DNA from: Zelopaecilomyces penicillatus
Taxonomy: Eukaryota > Ascomycota > Sordariomycetes > Hypocreales > Pseudodiploosporaceae
DNA: 64,000 nt
Reading direction: 5' to 3'
Assembly (NCBI GenBank): GCA_005765155.1
Contig: VCCP01000003.1
Span: 3,968,001 to 4,032,000, forward strand
The notes under the pieces are model-generated. The model worked only from the letters and a program-made list of their open reading frames with translations. It did no database searches and was not told the origin of the DNA. The position numbers and the translations under genes are program-made. Positions 36,237 to 47,420 of the stretch are shown here, piece by piece (positions within the stretch are counted from its first letter, which is position 1; each line of letters starts with the position of its first letter).

Positions 36237-38283
36237 TTATTCTTCGTAGCGAACCGTGATGGCGTCATGGGTAATTCCTTTTCAACGTAATATTAGCAAA
36301 TCCATCCTTAGACGCAGATTGAGAGGGGAAAACGAAAAGTAAAATAGACAGCCTACCTCCGAGTTTCACAGTATATGTGACCATGGCCGATCCATATTTG
36401 GCCTCAATAACCCCGTTCAGGCAATAATATCGATGCCAACCCATACGAGTCTTACCAGCCGCCATTTTTGCCGACTTTGGAATCTTTGCCAGGTCAAGCG
36501 AGAGCCTAGCCACGCACTTCGTGGTGCCACTGACATGCTTAGGAAGCACATCATCTTCATGGCTAAAAATCTCGATTTCCGTCTGCGGCTCGTGCCCCAT
36601 GAGAACGGGAATATCGCATTGGTATTCAATGGTCGCCGGGACACGCTCTGGATAAGATTCTCCCTTGCACTGGATTTAGCATGCTATGAAGACTGATATA
36701 AAGGGGTATCTTACTTACTTTGCGGATAAACCAACACATTTCCACGACCACATTCTCATCTTCCTTTTCGGACCAGAAGCTGTTTCAAACATTGTTAGAA
36801 TATGACAAAGAGATTTTGGAAAAAAACGACAGAACTCACGCCTCCTTGGGGTCATGCTTCGTCATGTCGTATTGGGTAAGCAAGCAAGTACCATAAGATC
36901 GCCTTGCAACTCGAGATGAAACGCCCACCTCAGCCAAGGCAGGTTGGTGTTGACCCAGACCATATATGACAGCTCCTTTGACAACAGCAACCCACCCGTT
37001 CTCTGGCTGAAGAACTCGAATGCCGGCTGCAATCGCATCACGAGCTCGAGACTTCAAATACTTGCTCTGGCCAAATCCACCGACAAGTACCACAGCAGCA
37101 ACGTCATCGCCTGCCAGAGTAATCTGCTCTTTGATAAGACAGATAATATCTTTCATAATGGGCTCGAAAATCTTATTCGCCATGTCGTCCTGTGATATTG
37201 TGACGCGGTTTCGCTTCGCACCGAGACAGGCGTCAACCTTCAAGGTGAGCGGCTCCCCCTTTGGCGTGAAATCCTTCTTGTACTACAAGATCTCAGAGAG
37301 ATGTTAAAAGTAAAGGGTTATCTAGGGCAATCCACCTACCGCTTCAAATTCGTTCAATGCAAGGACAAGCCGCTCGTCAGTCCAGTATTTTTCGCCATGT
37401 GTCTGTTTGAGGAATCGTCGGAAACGCATATTAAGCATAGATGATCCGCATTTTCCGCCTGTACCTTCTGTAACCTCCTTGACCTCAAGCTGTTCCAGCT
37501 TGGTGACTTCATACGTGATGAGATCTACCGTGCCACCTCCTGCATCGCAGACCACAAACCGACGACCAACTTGTAACACGGACGGACTAAGATACCTTAC
37601 AGTATACAACGCTGCGGCTTCCTACACCTGGTTAGCAAAGGGGTTGGCTTATGGCCACTTGACGAAGCGAAACGAACCGGCTCAGATATCAACTGAATCC
37701 TCTGGTTTCCGCAGAATCCCGCCATTGCAGCAGCTCGTTCCGTCGCCTGTTTCGCAGCATTGGACCAAATGGCTGGCACAGTTACCACAAAGTCCATAGG
37801 CGTTGACCGCACCACACTGGGAGACAAACGCTTCTCCAGTATGCTAATGAAATGTGTATGAAGACATGACAAGTATATGTTCGTCAGCTCTTGAGGGGAC
37901 TCGCCCTCTCTCTTTTTGGAGGGCTCATCGAGCTTCCTGCAAGGTTTTAGCAACCTAGCTAGCTTGGTTTTGGTGCAAATGTTCATCATAACCTACAGTT
38001 TGAAGAATCTACATCTTTTAGCAGATTCTGGAATCTGGAACCCCCATTGCCATCCCGATGCCACTTTTCGTAGCTCTGTCGGGACTTTTTGGCTGCTCTT
38101 GAAAGAGTTCACAGATGGCCAATTTGACACCACATGTTGTACATCCGGCTGTCCAGGTTGTCAATATAGCTCTCCTAGTCGAGTTATCAGGGTCATACAA
38201 CTTACACGGGTTGTTTCCGCCCAGGAAATACCGGAAAAAGTCGTGCCGAAGTCAATGGAAACGATGATTCTCCTTTCGCTCAT
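36237..38283 (-). CDS. Hsp70-like ATPase, HSPA12-related
   Basis: Eight exons on the minus strand: 38283-38206, 38148-37997, 37936-37678, 37621-37340, 37282-36840, 36779-36719, 36663-36357, 36277-36237; 540 aa, every junction in phase with introns of 55-60 nt. Actin-fold ATPase motifs are intact: phosphate 1 IDFGTTFSGISW (residues 10-21), phosphate 2 CDAGGGTVDLITYEV, and adenosine VVLVGGFGQSKYL. The conserved VPAIWSNAAKQATERAA and LISEPEAAALY segments are also present. A canonical substrate-binding domain and EEVD tail are absent. The C-terminus instead has a short beta-rich region ending in TVRYEE, as in the divergent HSPA12-type proteins that are expanded in filamentous fungi. Function is not established; some fungal members respond to stress or are linked with heterokaryon incompatibility, which is not shown here. 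The last exon is only 41 nt, and its acceptor is AAAAG, so it is the least certain junction. Confidence 0.88.
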
Positions 38284-39322
38284 GGCCAAAACAAGTTGAA
38301 GAAATGAAAGCACAGGACAATCTCATACTACTGTTAGCATCACAAGCTTGCTCATCATACCGTTGAAGCAAAACTGACTGGGTACCGGGTAAGATACGAC
38401 AGGAGGCACTAAAAAGCCAACCCTGGGCAGCGGTAGACGCAATTTGCTACCCAAGCGCCCGTGGTCTATCTATTCATTTGTAATCGACCAAGTGATGCTG
38501 TCAGGATGTCTCGCTTTGTCTCGGTTAGGCTCCGTGCAACACCTCATCAAGGCAAGGGTGACCAACCGCTGTCGTGTACAAGAGCTTCACAGGCACGGCG
38601 TAATCGAAATGCGAGAATAAAAAATTCGTGGGCATAAATTCTGCAATCTGGCATAGAGGTCGTTGAATCGTGTCTGGTCGCAGAAGGCCCTTTGAGTGGT
38701 TGGATCCCCAGGCTGTATGCACCTAGCCGATCCCAACCAGCCAGCCCTCTCTGCCACCGTGCCACGCATGAGGTGGCTACAGGTGGAGCCCAACGGCACG
38801 TCAGCTTCTGAACAGACTCTGGACAGGACTCTGGACAGCTTTTGGACAGACTCAGAGTCTGCTCTGAGGCCAATGGCAGACCACGCAGAGCATCAACATG
38901 GGTCTCAGCGCTGCCCAGGCTTGCCAGACACTCGAGGCTTACCTGTACAGGCAGACAAGTCACATTGCTTTGGCTGTGGCTCTGTGAGGCTGCAATTTGG
39001 GCCAAGGCAACATGGGTCAGCCAGCCAGGCCCGTCAGGCGACTTTCGGCCTTGTTGGGAACCCAATCTGGCCCTGGCCAGGTGGACTGTGTCAGTCTGTG
39101 TGTGGGCCGCTGCTGTGGCAGGCTGGCAGCCCTGCCCGACGTCACTCTGCTTCCGCTTCGGTTCTCTGGCACAGCGTGTTGAGAGATGTATCGCTGAAAG
39201 CTCGGTGAAGCGTTGGAGTCGATGGCACCGGCGAGCTAAGCATCGGTGTCCAAGGTCAAGGATAGCAGCCAGGCGGAAGTCTTGGTCGGATTAGAGGGGG
39301 ATGCTAGGCCCCCGCGCCCACA
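38284..39322. other. Divergent intergenic region with degenerate tandem repeats
   Basis: 1.0 kb between the Hsp70-like gene (-) and the coiled-coil gene (+). It should hold both promoters. A degenerate tandem of GGACAG/ACTCTGGACAG units occurs at about 38813-38853. Open frames cross much of the interval on both strands but show no domain and are rejected. Confidence 0.5.
38813..38853. repeat. Degenerate ACTCTGGACAG tandem repeat
   Basis: Three to four imperfect copies of ACTCTGGACAG with variable spacers, in the divergent promoter between the Hsp70-like and coiled-coil genes. Confidence 0.6.
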
Positions 39323-40719
39323 ATGAAGCCTGATACCGAGACTTCTCACAAGAGTAGAGACGGACCAACCAACATCATGGCGCAGAACGAATCCAAAATC
39401 GCTGATCCATCAGGCGAGCCTCTGAGCATAGAAGCCAGGCTTGCCGAGGAAGTGCGGCTACGTCAATTCACAGAGGAAGTGTTGGACACTCGACAAGAAG
39501 AACTGGAAGCCCATGAGGCGGAAACCAAAAGATTGACAAAGAAGCTGGAGGCGCTTCAACGAGAACTTCAAGAGACCCAGGCGCAGCTTGCACAGGCCCA
39601 TAATCAGCACAAATCCAAGGCGAAAGAACTTCAAGATGCCAAAGACCAAATATTTCGCCTTCAGCCGAGGCGGAGAGACATCACCGAGTCTGAGGCACAG
39701 GAGGCATACAAGAAACTCTGCGGCAACGTCCAGCGATGGGTTGAGAATCGACTGCCTCAGACGCTGGACGATATGGAGGCTGGACGCATGAGAGGTCGGC
39801 CGAGCCCTGCCCTTGCGACTAGATATGTTTCGCTGCTCAGAGAGCCCGCAAAGCGATGCCTCAACTCCTCCGAGGCCGATGAATATCACACCATTGCTGT
39901 TATTATGAATTATCTGTGGCTGGTTTTCTTTTCAAAGTCATTTTATTGCTCTCTAGACGATTCCGATGGGGATGCTACCCTCGCCTGGATTGACGAAATG
40001 GAAGCGATGATGTCAAAACTACCCAGAGGTATGGTGTTTTCCAAGGAGACTGATGAAGCCAAACATTGTGCGATGGAAGACTGACTCAAGATTATCAAGA
40101 CATCAACCATTGTCGAGAATGGAGGAGTGAAACCCTGGCAGCCCTGACCAGCCACCCGACATTCAAGGTAAGAAGAATATCATACATCAGCCTGATATCC
40201 GAAGATTTGGCATCTCTTCTCGCCATCGTCATGCCCAGAATACCACCCTCAGAGCTCCAGAGCTCCCTGCGAAGGACGGTGATTGAGCCAGCAGCAGATC
40301 TAGCTCACAACCTCCACCTTGCACCAAACGCCTTCTCACTGAAATGGCCTGCGAGGAGCGCATGGTCAAGACTGGAGGTCTACGAGTGTCTAAACCTCGC
40401 CAATGGAGGCATGGTGTTAGACCCGAACAGCGCCAGCACATCTTCACCAGCTCGCCGAAAAGTATCATATCTGTTTGATATTGCGCCGGGTCTTTTCGTC
40501 GAGAGGATGGACTCGAACAAGAGGGTGTACATCAAATCTATTTGCCGGCCTACGGTGCTGGTGTTTGCTGGAGATGGTGACATTGCGCCCTCTGCGTCAG
40601 TGACCAAATGGCTGTGTGACCATTCCAACGGATTGCAAGTCCCGCCTCGCGAGAATATACCCAAGAATTCAACCCACAAAAGTAAGATTCTCACCTCCGG
40701 TCGCCATTCCAAACTCTGA
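39323..40719 (+). CDS. Hypothetical coiled-coil protein
   Basis: Two-exon model: 39323-40028 and 40091-40719, joined across a 62-nt intron (donor GTATGG, acceptor CTCAAG); 444 aa. The join is needed because the two long frames are offset; it gives MMSKLPRDYQDINHC. Residues about 35-115 are a strong coiled coil (Glu/Gln/Lys-rich heptads around LTKKLEALQRELQETQAQLAQ). The remainder is a globular region with ITESEAQEAYKKLCGNVQRW, a block beginning RTVIEPAADLAHNLH, and a beta-rich end with YLFDIAPGLFVERMD. This layout recalls uncharacterised proteins common in Hypocreales, but I cannot name a family. A second donor-like GTAAGA at 40169 is ignored because no suitable acceptor follows and the frame stays open with coding-like sequence. 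Function unknown. Confidence 0.65.
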
Positions 40720-41030
40720 TCTCGTGGCCTAGGGTCGTTTGGGCCATCGCCCTTGGGTGGCCGAAAAAGGTCTTGACATTATATATTGGCTACGTAAATC
40801 ATAATAAATTCTCTGTATTCAATATATGGGTGGACATCCATGGTATTAGTTTTTGAAGGCTATATATAATCATAAATGATGTATTGAAAATCTAAACTAT
40901 TCTAGTACAACAACGCGCTGAGCTGTATCGAATACATAACCTGATGTAAACTCGCATCAACGGCTAAGGGCCACATACTCCATTCTATCTAACACGTAAT
41001 CGTTGTCGACTCCAAGAACATAAAAAAAGA
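40720..41030. other. Convergent 3' intergenic region, A/T-rich
   Basis: 311 bp between the 3' ends of the coiled-coil gene (+) and the GGCT-like gene (-). It is A/T-rich with no gene visible. Confidence 0.6.
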
Positions 41031-41993
41031 TCAGATGGATGATCTCCATGCCCATCCTGTATAAAGAACGTCCTCCACAGAGATTGCTGGAAATCCATGG
41101 AAATGGCGAGCCAAAGGGGGTCGCGGAGGCAAAGGGGGCGGCGCCTGTATGACGACTGGCTTTGGCGTATGTGTGCTTCGGGTTTGGCTGGGAGCACTGT
41201 CGACATCTCTTGGTGTGCTCGCCGCTCGAGCGCGTTGGGGGGAAAACTGATCAGATCGTCGTGGGCTTTGGCCCTTGCGTGCCGGAGACCGATCAACAGA
41301 CTGTAGAGATGGATTTCGCTTGGTCCCGCGAGTTGTACTTTTCCCTCTGGAGCTTCCTGCCTCAGAGGCGGCCCTCTTCTTGGGAGGCTCAGGTATATAA
41401 GGGCGGATGCAGTTGCGAATGTAGTCATCGTCGATGCCCAGCTCTCTGGCATCTGCAACACCGAGATTGATGCGGTTTATATACTCTTCCTTGGGCTCGC
41501 TGTCCTCGATGTAGTTGAAGCTTTTGTAGACGAGGACATCATTCTCCCACTGTTCAGTATGCCCTGGCAGGCACTGGGCTAGAAGCCCGACCTGGCGACA
41601 AGCTTTCTCAGGGCCTCCCTTGTCGACGATCCAGGAAACGGGACGACGATAAAGTGCACTGGGGGCTCGATAGAGAAGAACGGGCATGTGACACTTGGCA
41701 TAGGCATTCTTTGACACTCCCTCATTGATGTCTAGTTTGGCCTCGTCCCTCTCATCAATCTCATAGACGAGACCGTCGACCCAGTGGCCGTTGCACTCAA
41801 TCACATTGGCATATCCACGCTCGTTGATCTGCCAGCGGTAGTTGACCAGACGGCCCCTCCCAATAAACCTGCTATTGGGACATCGTCTCTTCATCTGCTT
41901 GATGTGGAGGTTGCTGCCATAGGCAAAGTAGTACTTGGTTGGCCGGTGGTCGGCCGACAGCTGCTTCTGCAGGACCTGGTGAATAGCCGTCAT
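41031..41993 (-). CDS. Gamma-glutamylcyclotransferase-like (AIG2/GGCT fold) protein
   Basis: Single exon, 320 aa. The N-terminal 190 residues have the GGCT/AIG2-like fold: FAYGSNL at 23-29 (substrate cavity loop), GRGRLVNYRW, VDGLVYEID, and the catalytic-type acid Glu91 in LDINEGVSKN. The family releases 5-oxoproline from gamma-glutamyl amino acids, peptides or amines. Residues about 200-320 form a basic, Ser/Pro-rich disordered tail with several SPxR motifs and a PPPLPPRPP segment, which is absent from the small canonical enzymes. The ATG at 41993 overlaps the stop of an upstream 105-codon frame as ATGA. The gene faces away from the putative amidoligase gene about 1.5 kb upstream, a pairing discussed in the findings. 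Substrate is unknown. Confidence 0.85.
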   Translation of the reverse strand: MTAIHQVLQKQLSADHRPTKYYFAYGSNLHIKQMKRRCPNSRFIGRGRLVNYRWQINERGYANVIECNGHWVDGLVYEIDERDEAKLDINEGVSKNAYAKCHMPVLLYRAPSALYRRPVSWIVDKGGPEKACRQVGLLAQCLPGHTEQWENDVLVYKSFNYIEDSEPKEEYINRINLGVADARELGIDDDYIRNCIRPYIPEPPKKRAASEAGSSRGKSTTRGTKRNPSLQSVDRSPARKGQSPRRSDQFSPQRARAASTPRDVDSAPSQTRSTHTPKPVVIQAPPPLPPRPPLARHFHGFPAISVEDVLYTGWAWRSSI

Positions 41994-43471
41994 GATGGGC
42001 TGATCTGATATGGCTCAGGATCGGAAATAATAGGCTCCGAGCATCCGGGAAACTGGGGCAGGTGAGGGTGCATCGAAGATTTGGGATTCGATTGGGATCG
42101 CGATTGGGGGTTTGGAATGGAAGGCCGGAGGGGAGGGGTTCTCGGCCGCTGAGTGGTTTGGTTTGACAGTATGGAAAGGAAAGGGTTGGATAATGGATTT
42201 GCCTTGGGGGCAGAAGGAGAAGCGGTCGAGAGCTCTGGGCTCGTCGTGTTGAGAGGTGGAGGTGGAGGTGAAGGTGGAGGTGGAATGCGGGATTGTGCTA
42301 GCTGCATGGTGTTGACCCAGATGCTGCTGCGGATGCGCACCACGGCACTACTAGTATGCTGCAGAAGGCCTGTACGAGGCCTGTCAGGGACCCGTCGGGA
42401 GCCTGTTGGGAGCCTGTTAGGGGCCAGTCCGCTGTTACTATGGTAGGGGCCCTGTTAGAGGTGGCGTTGGGCAGCAGCTGGGCCCTGGCGGTGCGGCAAC
42501 TTACGCGGGATCAGCCAGGGGCGGGCCGCCAATTGCCATCCACCACGTCTTCTAGGGCAACGGGCATTTTCCATCGTGGCCGCTGTTTCAGCGTATTGCG
42601 AACCATTCTGCTGACCCGACGAATGCCAGCCAGCCCCCCTCCCCTGGGAATACTACAGTGCAGCAGCCTGACTGCCACGTTCCCCCCTATATCTGGCTCC
42701 ACTAGCGGACCTTACAGTTGGCCCATGGCGGGGAGATCCCTCACTGCCCCTGTAGGTATAGGGCACTTTGGGCGGTTTTGCGGAGGGGACATGGTGGCTG
42801 GGATCGCTGTCAACGCAAACGCAGCCGTTTGGTTGGCATTCCATGGCACTTTGTTGCCAATCAATCCCAGGGCTATTTGTCCTAGCCGACTCATGAATAT
42901 GACTCCTCTCTTTCTGCCTTCCCATTTTCGCCGCCCGCCGTGAGGATCTGGACCCGACCATTTGATTTGGCATAATGTCCAACTGGGTCAAGGCTTACGA
43001 GAAAACGGAATTTCTCGAGATTGATTGTCATGTGAGCCAATGCGCATCGACGCCCTGCCTGACGGGCTCTGTGGGCTGGGACTTACGCCAAGTCTGATTC
43101 GAGAACAGGCTCGGCAACGCGTATACGTGTATGGCCATGAGACAGAGTTATTCGTCCGTGTGAGGATAACGTGAGGAGAGAGTCCATCCATACCAATCTA
43201 GAGCCCGTCTCCCAAGGAGTATGAAACGCCGTGGAGTAAGGCCAACGCAGAGAGAAAAGAATAGATATCAACCCCCGCGGGTTTTTGTTTCTACGAACGA
43301 ATAACAAGTGAACGAGTTTGTCGCCAAAAGGGCTTTTGCTCTGTATTACAGGTCCACCAGCACACACAACCACGCACACACACACACACACACACACACG
43401 GTACACCAGCCGTCCACCACCCCCTCCAGCGACTCGGTTTGCGGAACAGACGTTGAAATTCAAAGCCAGCC
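41994..43471. other. Divergent promoter region, GGCT-like / amidoligase
   Basis: 1.48 kb between divergent genes. It contains the GGCT-like leader with a proline-rich upstream open frame (42307-41990, minus), a GGTGGA-type run near 42256-42285, two copies of GGGAGCCTGTT near 42399-42420, and a CA dinucleotide repeat in the amidoligase leader. No independent gene is supported. Confidence 0.5.
43375..43399 (+). repeat. CA dinucleotide microsatellite
   Basis: About 12 CA units, roughly 75 bp upstream of the amidoligase start codon, probably in its 5' leader. Confidence 0.85.
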
Positions 43472-44679
43472 ATGGTCAGGCATTACAATTTCGGCATCGA
43501 AATTGAGGCCGTTGCAAAGCCCTACGGCGGCGCCGAGAGCTTCACCAATGTCGACTGGTATCGCCAGCTAGCTCAGAAGCTGCGGAATCGGGGCATCGAG
43601 GCTGTTCACGATGATTGCTCCAAGTACAGCAAACACCCCGAATACTACGGCGGAAAGTGGTTCGTGACGCGAGACGGCTCGCTGAAGCGACCCCGGCCAT
43701 ACGGTTCGTTCACTACCAAATTACTACCTTATACATCACCAGCATGACCTTCATAACCATTATTTCCAGCTTCCCCGGACTCTACATTCCCTCTCATGCA
43801 TCTCAACGTCTTTGGATCACGGCATATGCTAACATGGCGCCCTCTTCTCCGCAGTCTGCATGGAAGTTGTGTCACCCAGACTCGATACAACCATGGCCAT
43901 TAGCTCTACCATCTCTGACTTCTGGGAGGCTATGCGCGTCCACTTCAAGCCGCAGCGCGACCTTTCCTGCGGTGGCCACGTCCATGTCACACCCGTGAGC
44001 CTCAAGAACAAGTTCTCTTTCAAGTCGCTCAAAAAAATTGCCTTTGCCATCGCCGCCTATGAGGACTATGTCACCGCCATTCTGCCTGTCGCCCGCCGCG
44101 AGAACCAGTACTGCCGCGTCAACAGTCAGAGCGAGGAGTCAGGTATACGTGAGACGCTGGCTTGGGGCAAGACTACCGCCTCCCTGCAGCAGGTTGCTGC
44201 CGACATCAAGTCAAAGACGACCAAGACCGACCTGTACTTTTACATGCAAGGGAACCGCTATGTGCTGTGGAACTTTCAGAACATTTTCCCACATCCAAAG
44301 ACGGGTCGGTGCACCGGCACCATTGAGTTTCGGGGAGGGAACCAATTTCTCAACACCAAGGGTACGCTCGCTTGGGTCGCATTCGTGCTGGGTTTCATTA
44401 CCCTAGCCCTCCAAGAGGTATGTTATTATCCCCTTCCCTACCTTGCTCTTGCATTTTAAAGGCCCTTGTGTTGGAGCGCAGCGGTGAGAAAATCAAAATC
44501 ATGTACTTACACCACCCTTCCAGGATCTTCTCAACAATTTTACTTCATATCACCCGCCAACAGACCCCAACTTCAAGCATCGCCTTGGGGAATGGTGGAA
44601 GCGAATTCGCCGGGCTGCCAAAAAATCCAAGATGGGCAGACATGTGCCTGAAGAGTACGAAAAGATGAAGACGAGGTAG
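43472..44679 (+). CDS. Putative amidoligase (amidoligase_2 family)
   Basis: Three exons: 43472-43703, 43855-44417, 44524-44679; 316 aa, phases consistent. Intron 1 has a GCTAAC branch site. Motifs of the predicted COOH-NH2 ligase (amidoligase) family are present in order: FGIEIE (7-12), WFVTRDGSL (63-71), MEVVSP (80-85), CGGHVHV (116-122), YCRVNS, and a late IEFRGGNQ. These resemble the glutamine-synthetase/GCS-like fold in which acidic residues and a His bind metal and ATP. By family knowledge it should join a carboxylate, probably of a glutamate-like substrate or peptide, to an amine using ATP. The true substrate is unknown. The C-terminus is basic (KKSKMGRH) and ends EEYEKMKTR. It is divergent from the GGCT-like gene and convergent with the carboxylase gene. 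Confidence 0.88.
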
Positions 44680-45126
44680 AGCGCACAACAGCACGGTGCT
44701 CCTCCACATGATTTCGTTTTCGCTTGCATCTCTTTTTTTTCTTTCGCTTCGTCATCTTTCTATTCCTTTTTGCTGGCTTTTCTTTTTGTTCCTCATTTCC
44801 CACCAGTATGCCCCGAAATAGGGCTGTATTTTATGACAACAACAGAGAGAGAGACCTTCACCAGCAAGGTTAGATTGGCCGAGACAGCACCGGCCTGGGC
44901 ACACAGTTGTTTTACTGCATTCCAAGGCGTTTTGTTTGGGATAAGGCGGAAGAGGATGGTGGAGTATAATTACTTTATGGATATCATCACAAGACAACAG
45001 ACAATACTTTCACGGCGATAGAGCAGTAGAATTACATTGAAATTGTTTACATTCTTATTGAATATGGAACGTCCTATACCAAGAAACATGACCATGCCCG
45101 TTTAACGCCCGTCCAATTCATTCTGT
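44680..45126. other. Convergent 3' intergenic region
   Basis: 447 bp between the amidoligase (+) and MCC alpha (-) 3' ends. T-rich near 44727-44795. No gene was seen. Confidence 0.6.
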
Positions 45127-47420
45127 TCATGATTCTTCTTCTTTGTTTGCATCCTCTTCGAAAACAACCAGCACTGTTCCAGCCTTGCAGATATCCTAGT
45201 TTGTTGTTGTTAGAATGGAAGCCATTTACGAAAACAGAGGGAACAAGTTCACTTACCCCTTCTTTGTGTGCCAGCTTCTTGATAACGCCGTCCTGCGGCG
45301 ATCGGATGACCGTCTCCATCTTCATAGACTCAATGCTAAGGGCCCCAGTTAGTTGAATGTTTTGACAATGCTGTAGGATAGCCACATCAACATAGGAAAG
45401 CAACTTACACTACTAGAGGTGTTCCCTTTGTGACAGTTTGTCCCTCAACCACTTCGTTCTTAAGAATCTTGCATGGCATAGGGGCCGCGACTGAGGCGGT
45501 GACCTCCTTCAGCCCCAGTGCCTTCTCGTACCACTTTGGCGGTAGGAGAGCAAGATCTGTCTTGACTCCGTGCTGGAAGACGGTGATCTTGGTCTCGTTG
45601 TCGTTGATTTGGGGAACGACAGAAGAGTGAACTCGCTCTGCAGGGAATCGGGTCTGCAGCTTTGTGACAGCGCCGGCAATCTCGGTCTCACTGAGAACGT
45701 TGGAGAAGACCTGGGGTGCATCTTGGCCCTTCCGTGAGACTGTGATGTCGTAGAGACCATGTCCCGTTTGCGCGACCTTGACCTCGACAACCTCCCCCTC
45801 TGTCTCGCTGTATCCATCCAAGACCTTGAGAGCCACTTGCCGCTCGCTAGTGGAGCTCGTCTCGCCGAAACCAAGACTCTTTCCGTGTGGTGTGTTGCCC
45901 TCCAATTCCTTGCCCAGAACTCCCAGCGCAGCCTGAGCAAAAACCTCATCAGAGATGTGTCTAGGCTTGAAGAGGTCATCCCTCCACTTGTCGATGAAAC
46001 CAGTCTCGACATCACCAGCAATGAATGCTTCGCTGGCGCAAAGGCGCTTGACGAACTCAACGTTGGTGCTGACGCCCACAATTTCAAAGGCGCGCAGGGC
46101 AGATGCCAACTTGGCAATGGCTGTTTCGCGCGTATCTCCACGAACGATGACCTTGGCAATCATGCCATCGTAGGCTTCAGTGATGACGCTACCGCTACCA
46201 AAGCCCCAGTCCAGTCGGATGTCCTTGTCAGCAAGAACCGAGTCTGGGAGAACCGCATGCACCAGCTTGCCAGAGTCAGGCATGAAGCCCTTCTCAGGAT
46301 TTTCGGCATAGATACGAGCCTCAATGGCGGCTCCAAGCTGGCTCATTTGCTCCTCAACCTCGGCCTGGGTAAGGGGCAGCTTCTCCCCAGCCGCAACGCG
46401 GAACTGCCACTCGACCAGATCTTGGCCTGTTACCATCTCTGTCACAGGGTGTTCGACTTGCAGACGGGTGTTCATCTCCATGAAATAGAATTTGCCACTG
46501 TCCTTGTCTAGAATGAACTCGACAGTGCCGGCTCCAACGTATCCGACGGCGGATGCAGCCAGTCGAGCCTTGGTCCAGAGATCTTGCCTTGTGACTTCAT
46601 CCAAATCAGGTGCTGGGGCCTCTTCGAGAACCTTTTGGTGTCGTCGCTGAATACTGCAATCTCTCTCTCCAAGGGCGACAGTGTTGCCATACTTGTCGGC
46701 AAACACCTGGACCTCAACGTGTCTGGGCCGCACAATATACTTCTCCACCAGCATGACCTCTCCACCCTCACCGAAAGAAGCCTTGGCCTCAGCCCTGGCG
46801 CTCTTCAACTGTGTCATAAACTCATCCTCCTTCAACACAATTCTCATGCCCTTTCCACCACCGCCGCGCACGCTCTTGAGCAAGACAGGGAATGTGATAT
46901 CCTTGGCGTGCTTGAGTAGCTGCTCCTCACCTTGCTCAGAGCCGTGGTAACCAGGCACACAGGGCACATTTGCAGCGTTCATAATCTCCTTGCTCCGCGC
47001 CTTGTTACCCATGTCAGCCATGGCCGTGGCTGGCGGGCCGACGAAGACAATGCCCTCCTCCTCACATCGCTCTGCAAACTTGTAGTTCTCGGACAGGAAT
47101 CCGTATCCGGGGTGCAGGGCTTGGATCCCATTCTTCTTAGCCAAGGCAATGATTTTCTCGCCGTCCAGATAGCCGTTGGCGGGACCCAGTCCTAGAGACT
47201 GGTGGCCAGCGGAGGCGTGCCATGACGAGGCGTCCACGTCGGTGTAGACAGTTGTAGCTCGAATGCCCATGCGCTCCGCTGTGCGATTGATACGAAGAGC
47301 AATCTCTCCTCGGTTGGCAATGAGCACCGAGTTTATCGCTGTTGCTTTGGGGGCTGCGGAGGTCGACGCATAGCGAGGGAGGGGCCTCAACGGCAGACGG
47401 TTGGCTCTGATGGAACGCAT
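45127..47420 (-). CDS. mccA: 3-methylcrotonyl-CoA carboxylase, biotin-carrying alpha subunit
   Basis: Three exons on the minus strand: 47420-45409, 45335-45257, 45195-45127; 719 aa. The start codon opens an Arg-rich presequence (MRSIRANRLPLRPLPRYAST), indicating mitochondrial import. The biotin carboxylase module follows: IANRGEIALRI, HPGYGFLSEN, the ATP-grasp loop VRGGGGKGMR, RDCSIQRRHQK, and MNTRLQVEHPVTE. Biotin is carried on Lys676 in IESMKMET, in the small second exon; the third exon encodes the last 22 residues. The C-terminal BT-like linker and length match MCC alpha rather than pyruvate or acetyl-CoA carboxylase. The enzyme carboxylates 3-methylcrotonyl-CoA in leucine degradation, together with the beta subunit, which is not encoded in this window. 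The gene is divergent from a flavin split-barrel gene 445 bp away. Confidence 0.95.

Noticed and set aside
45759..46511. 250-residue plus-strand frame
   Set aside because: Antisense of the biotin carboxylase coding sequence.
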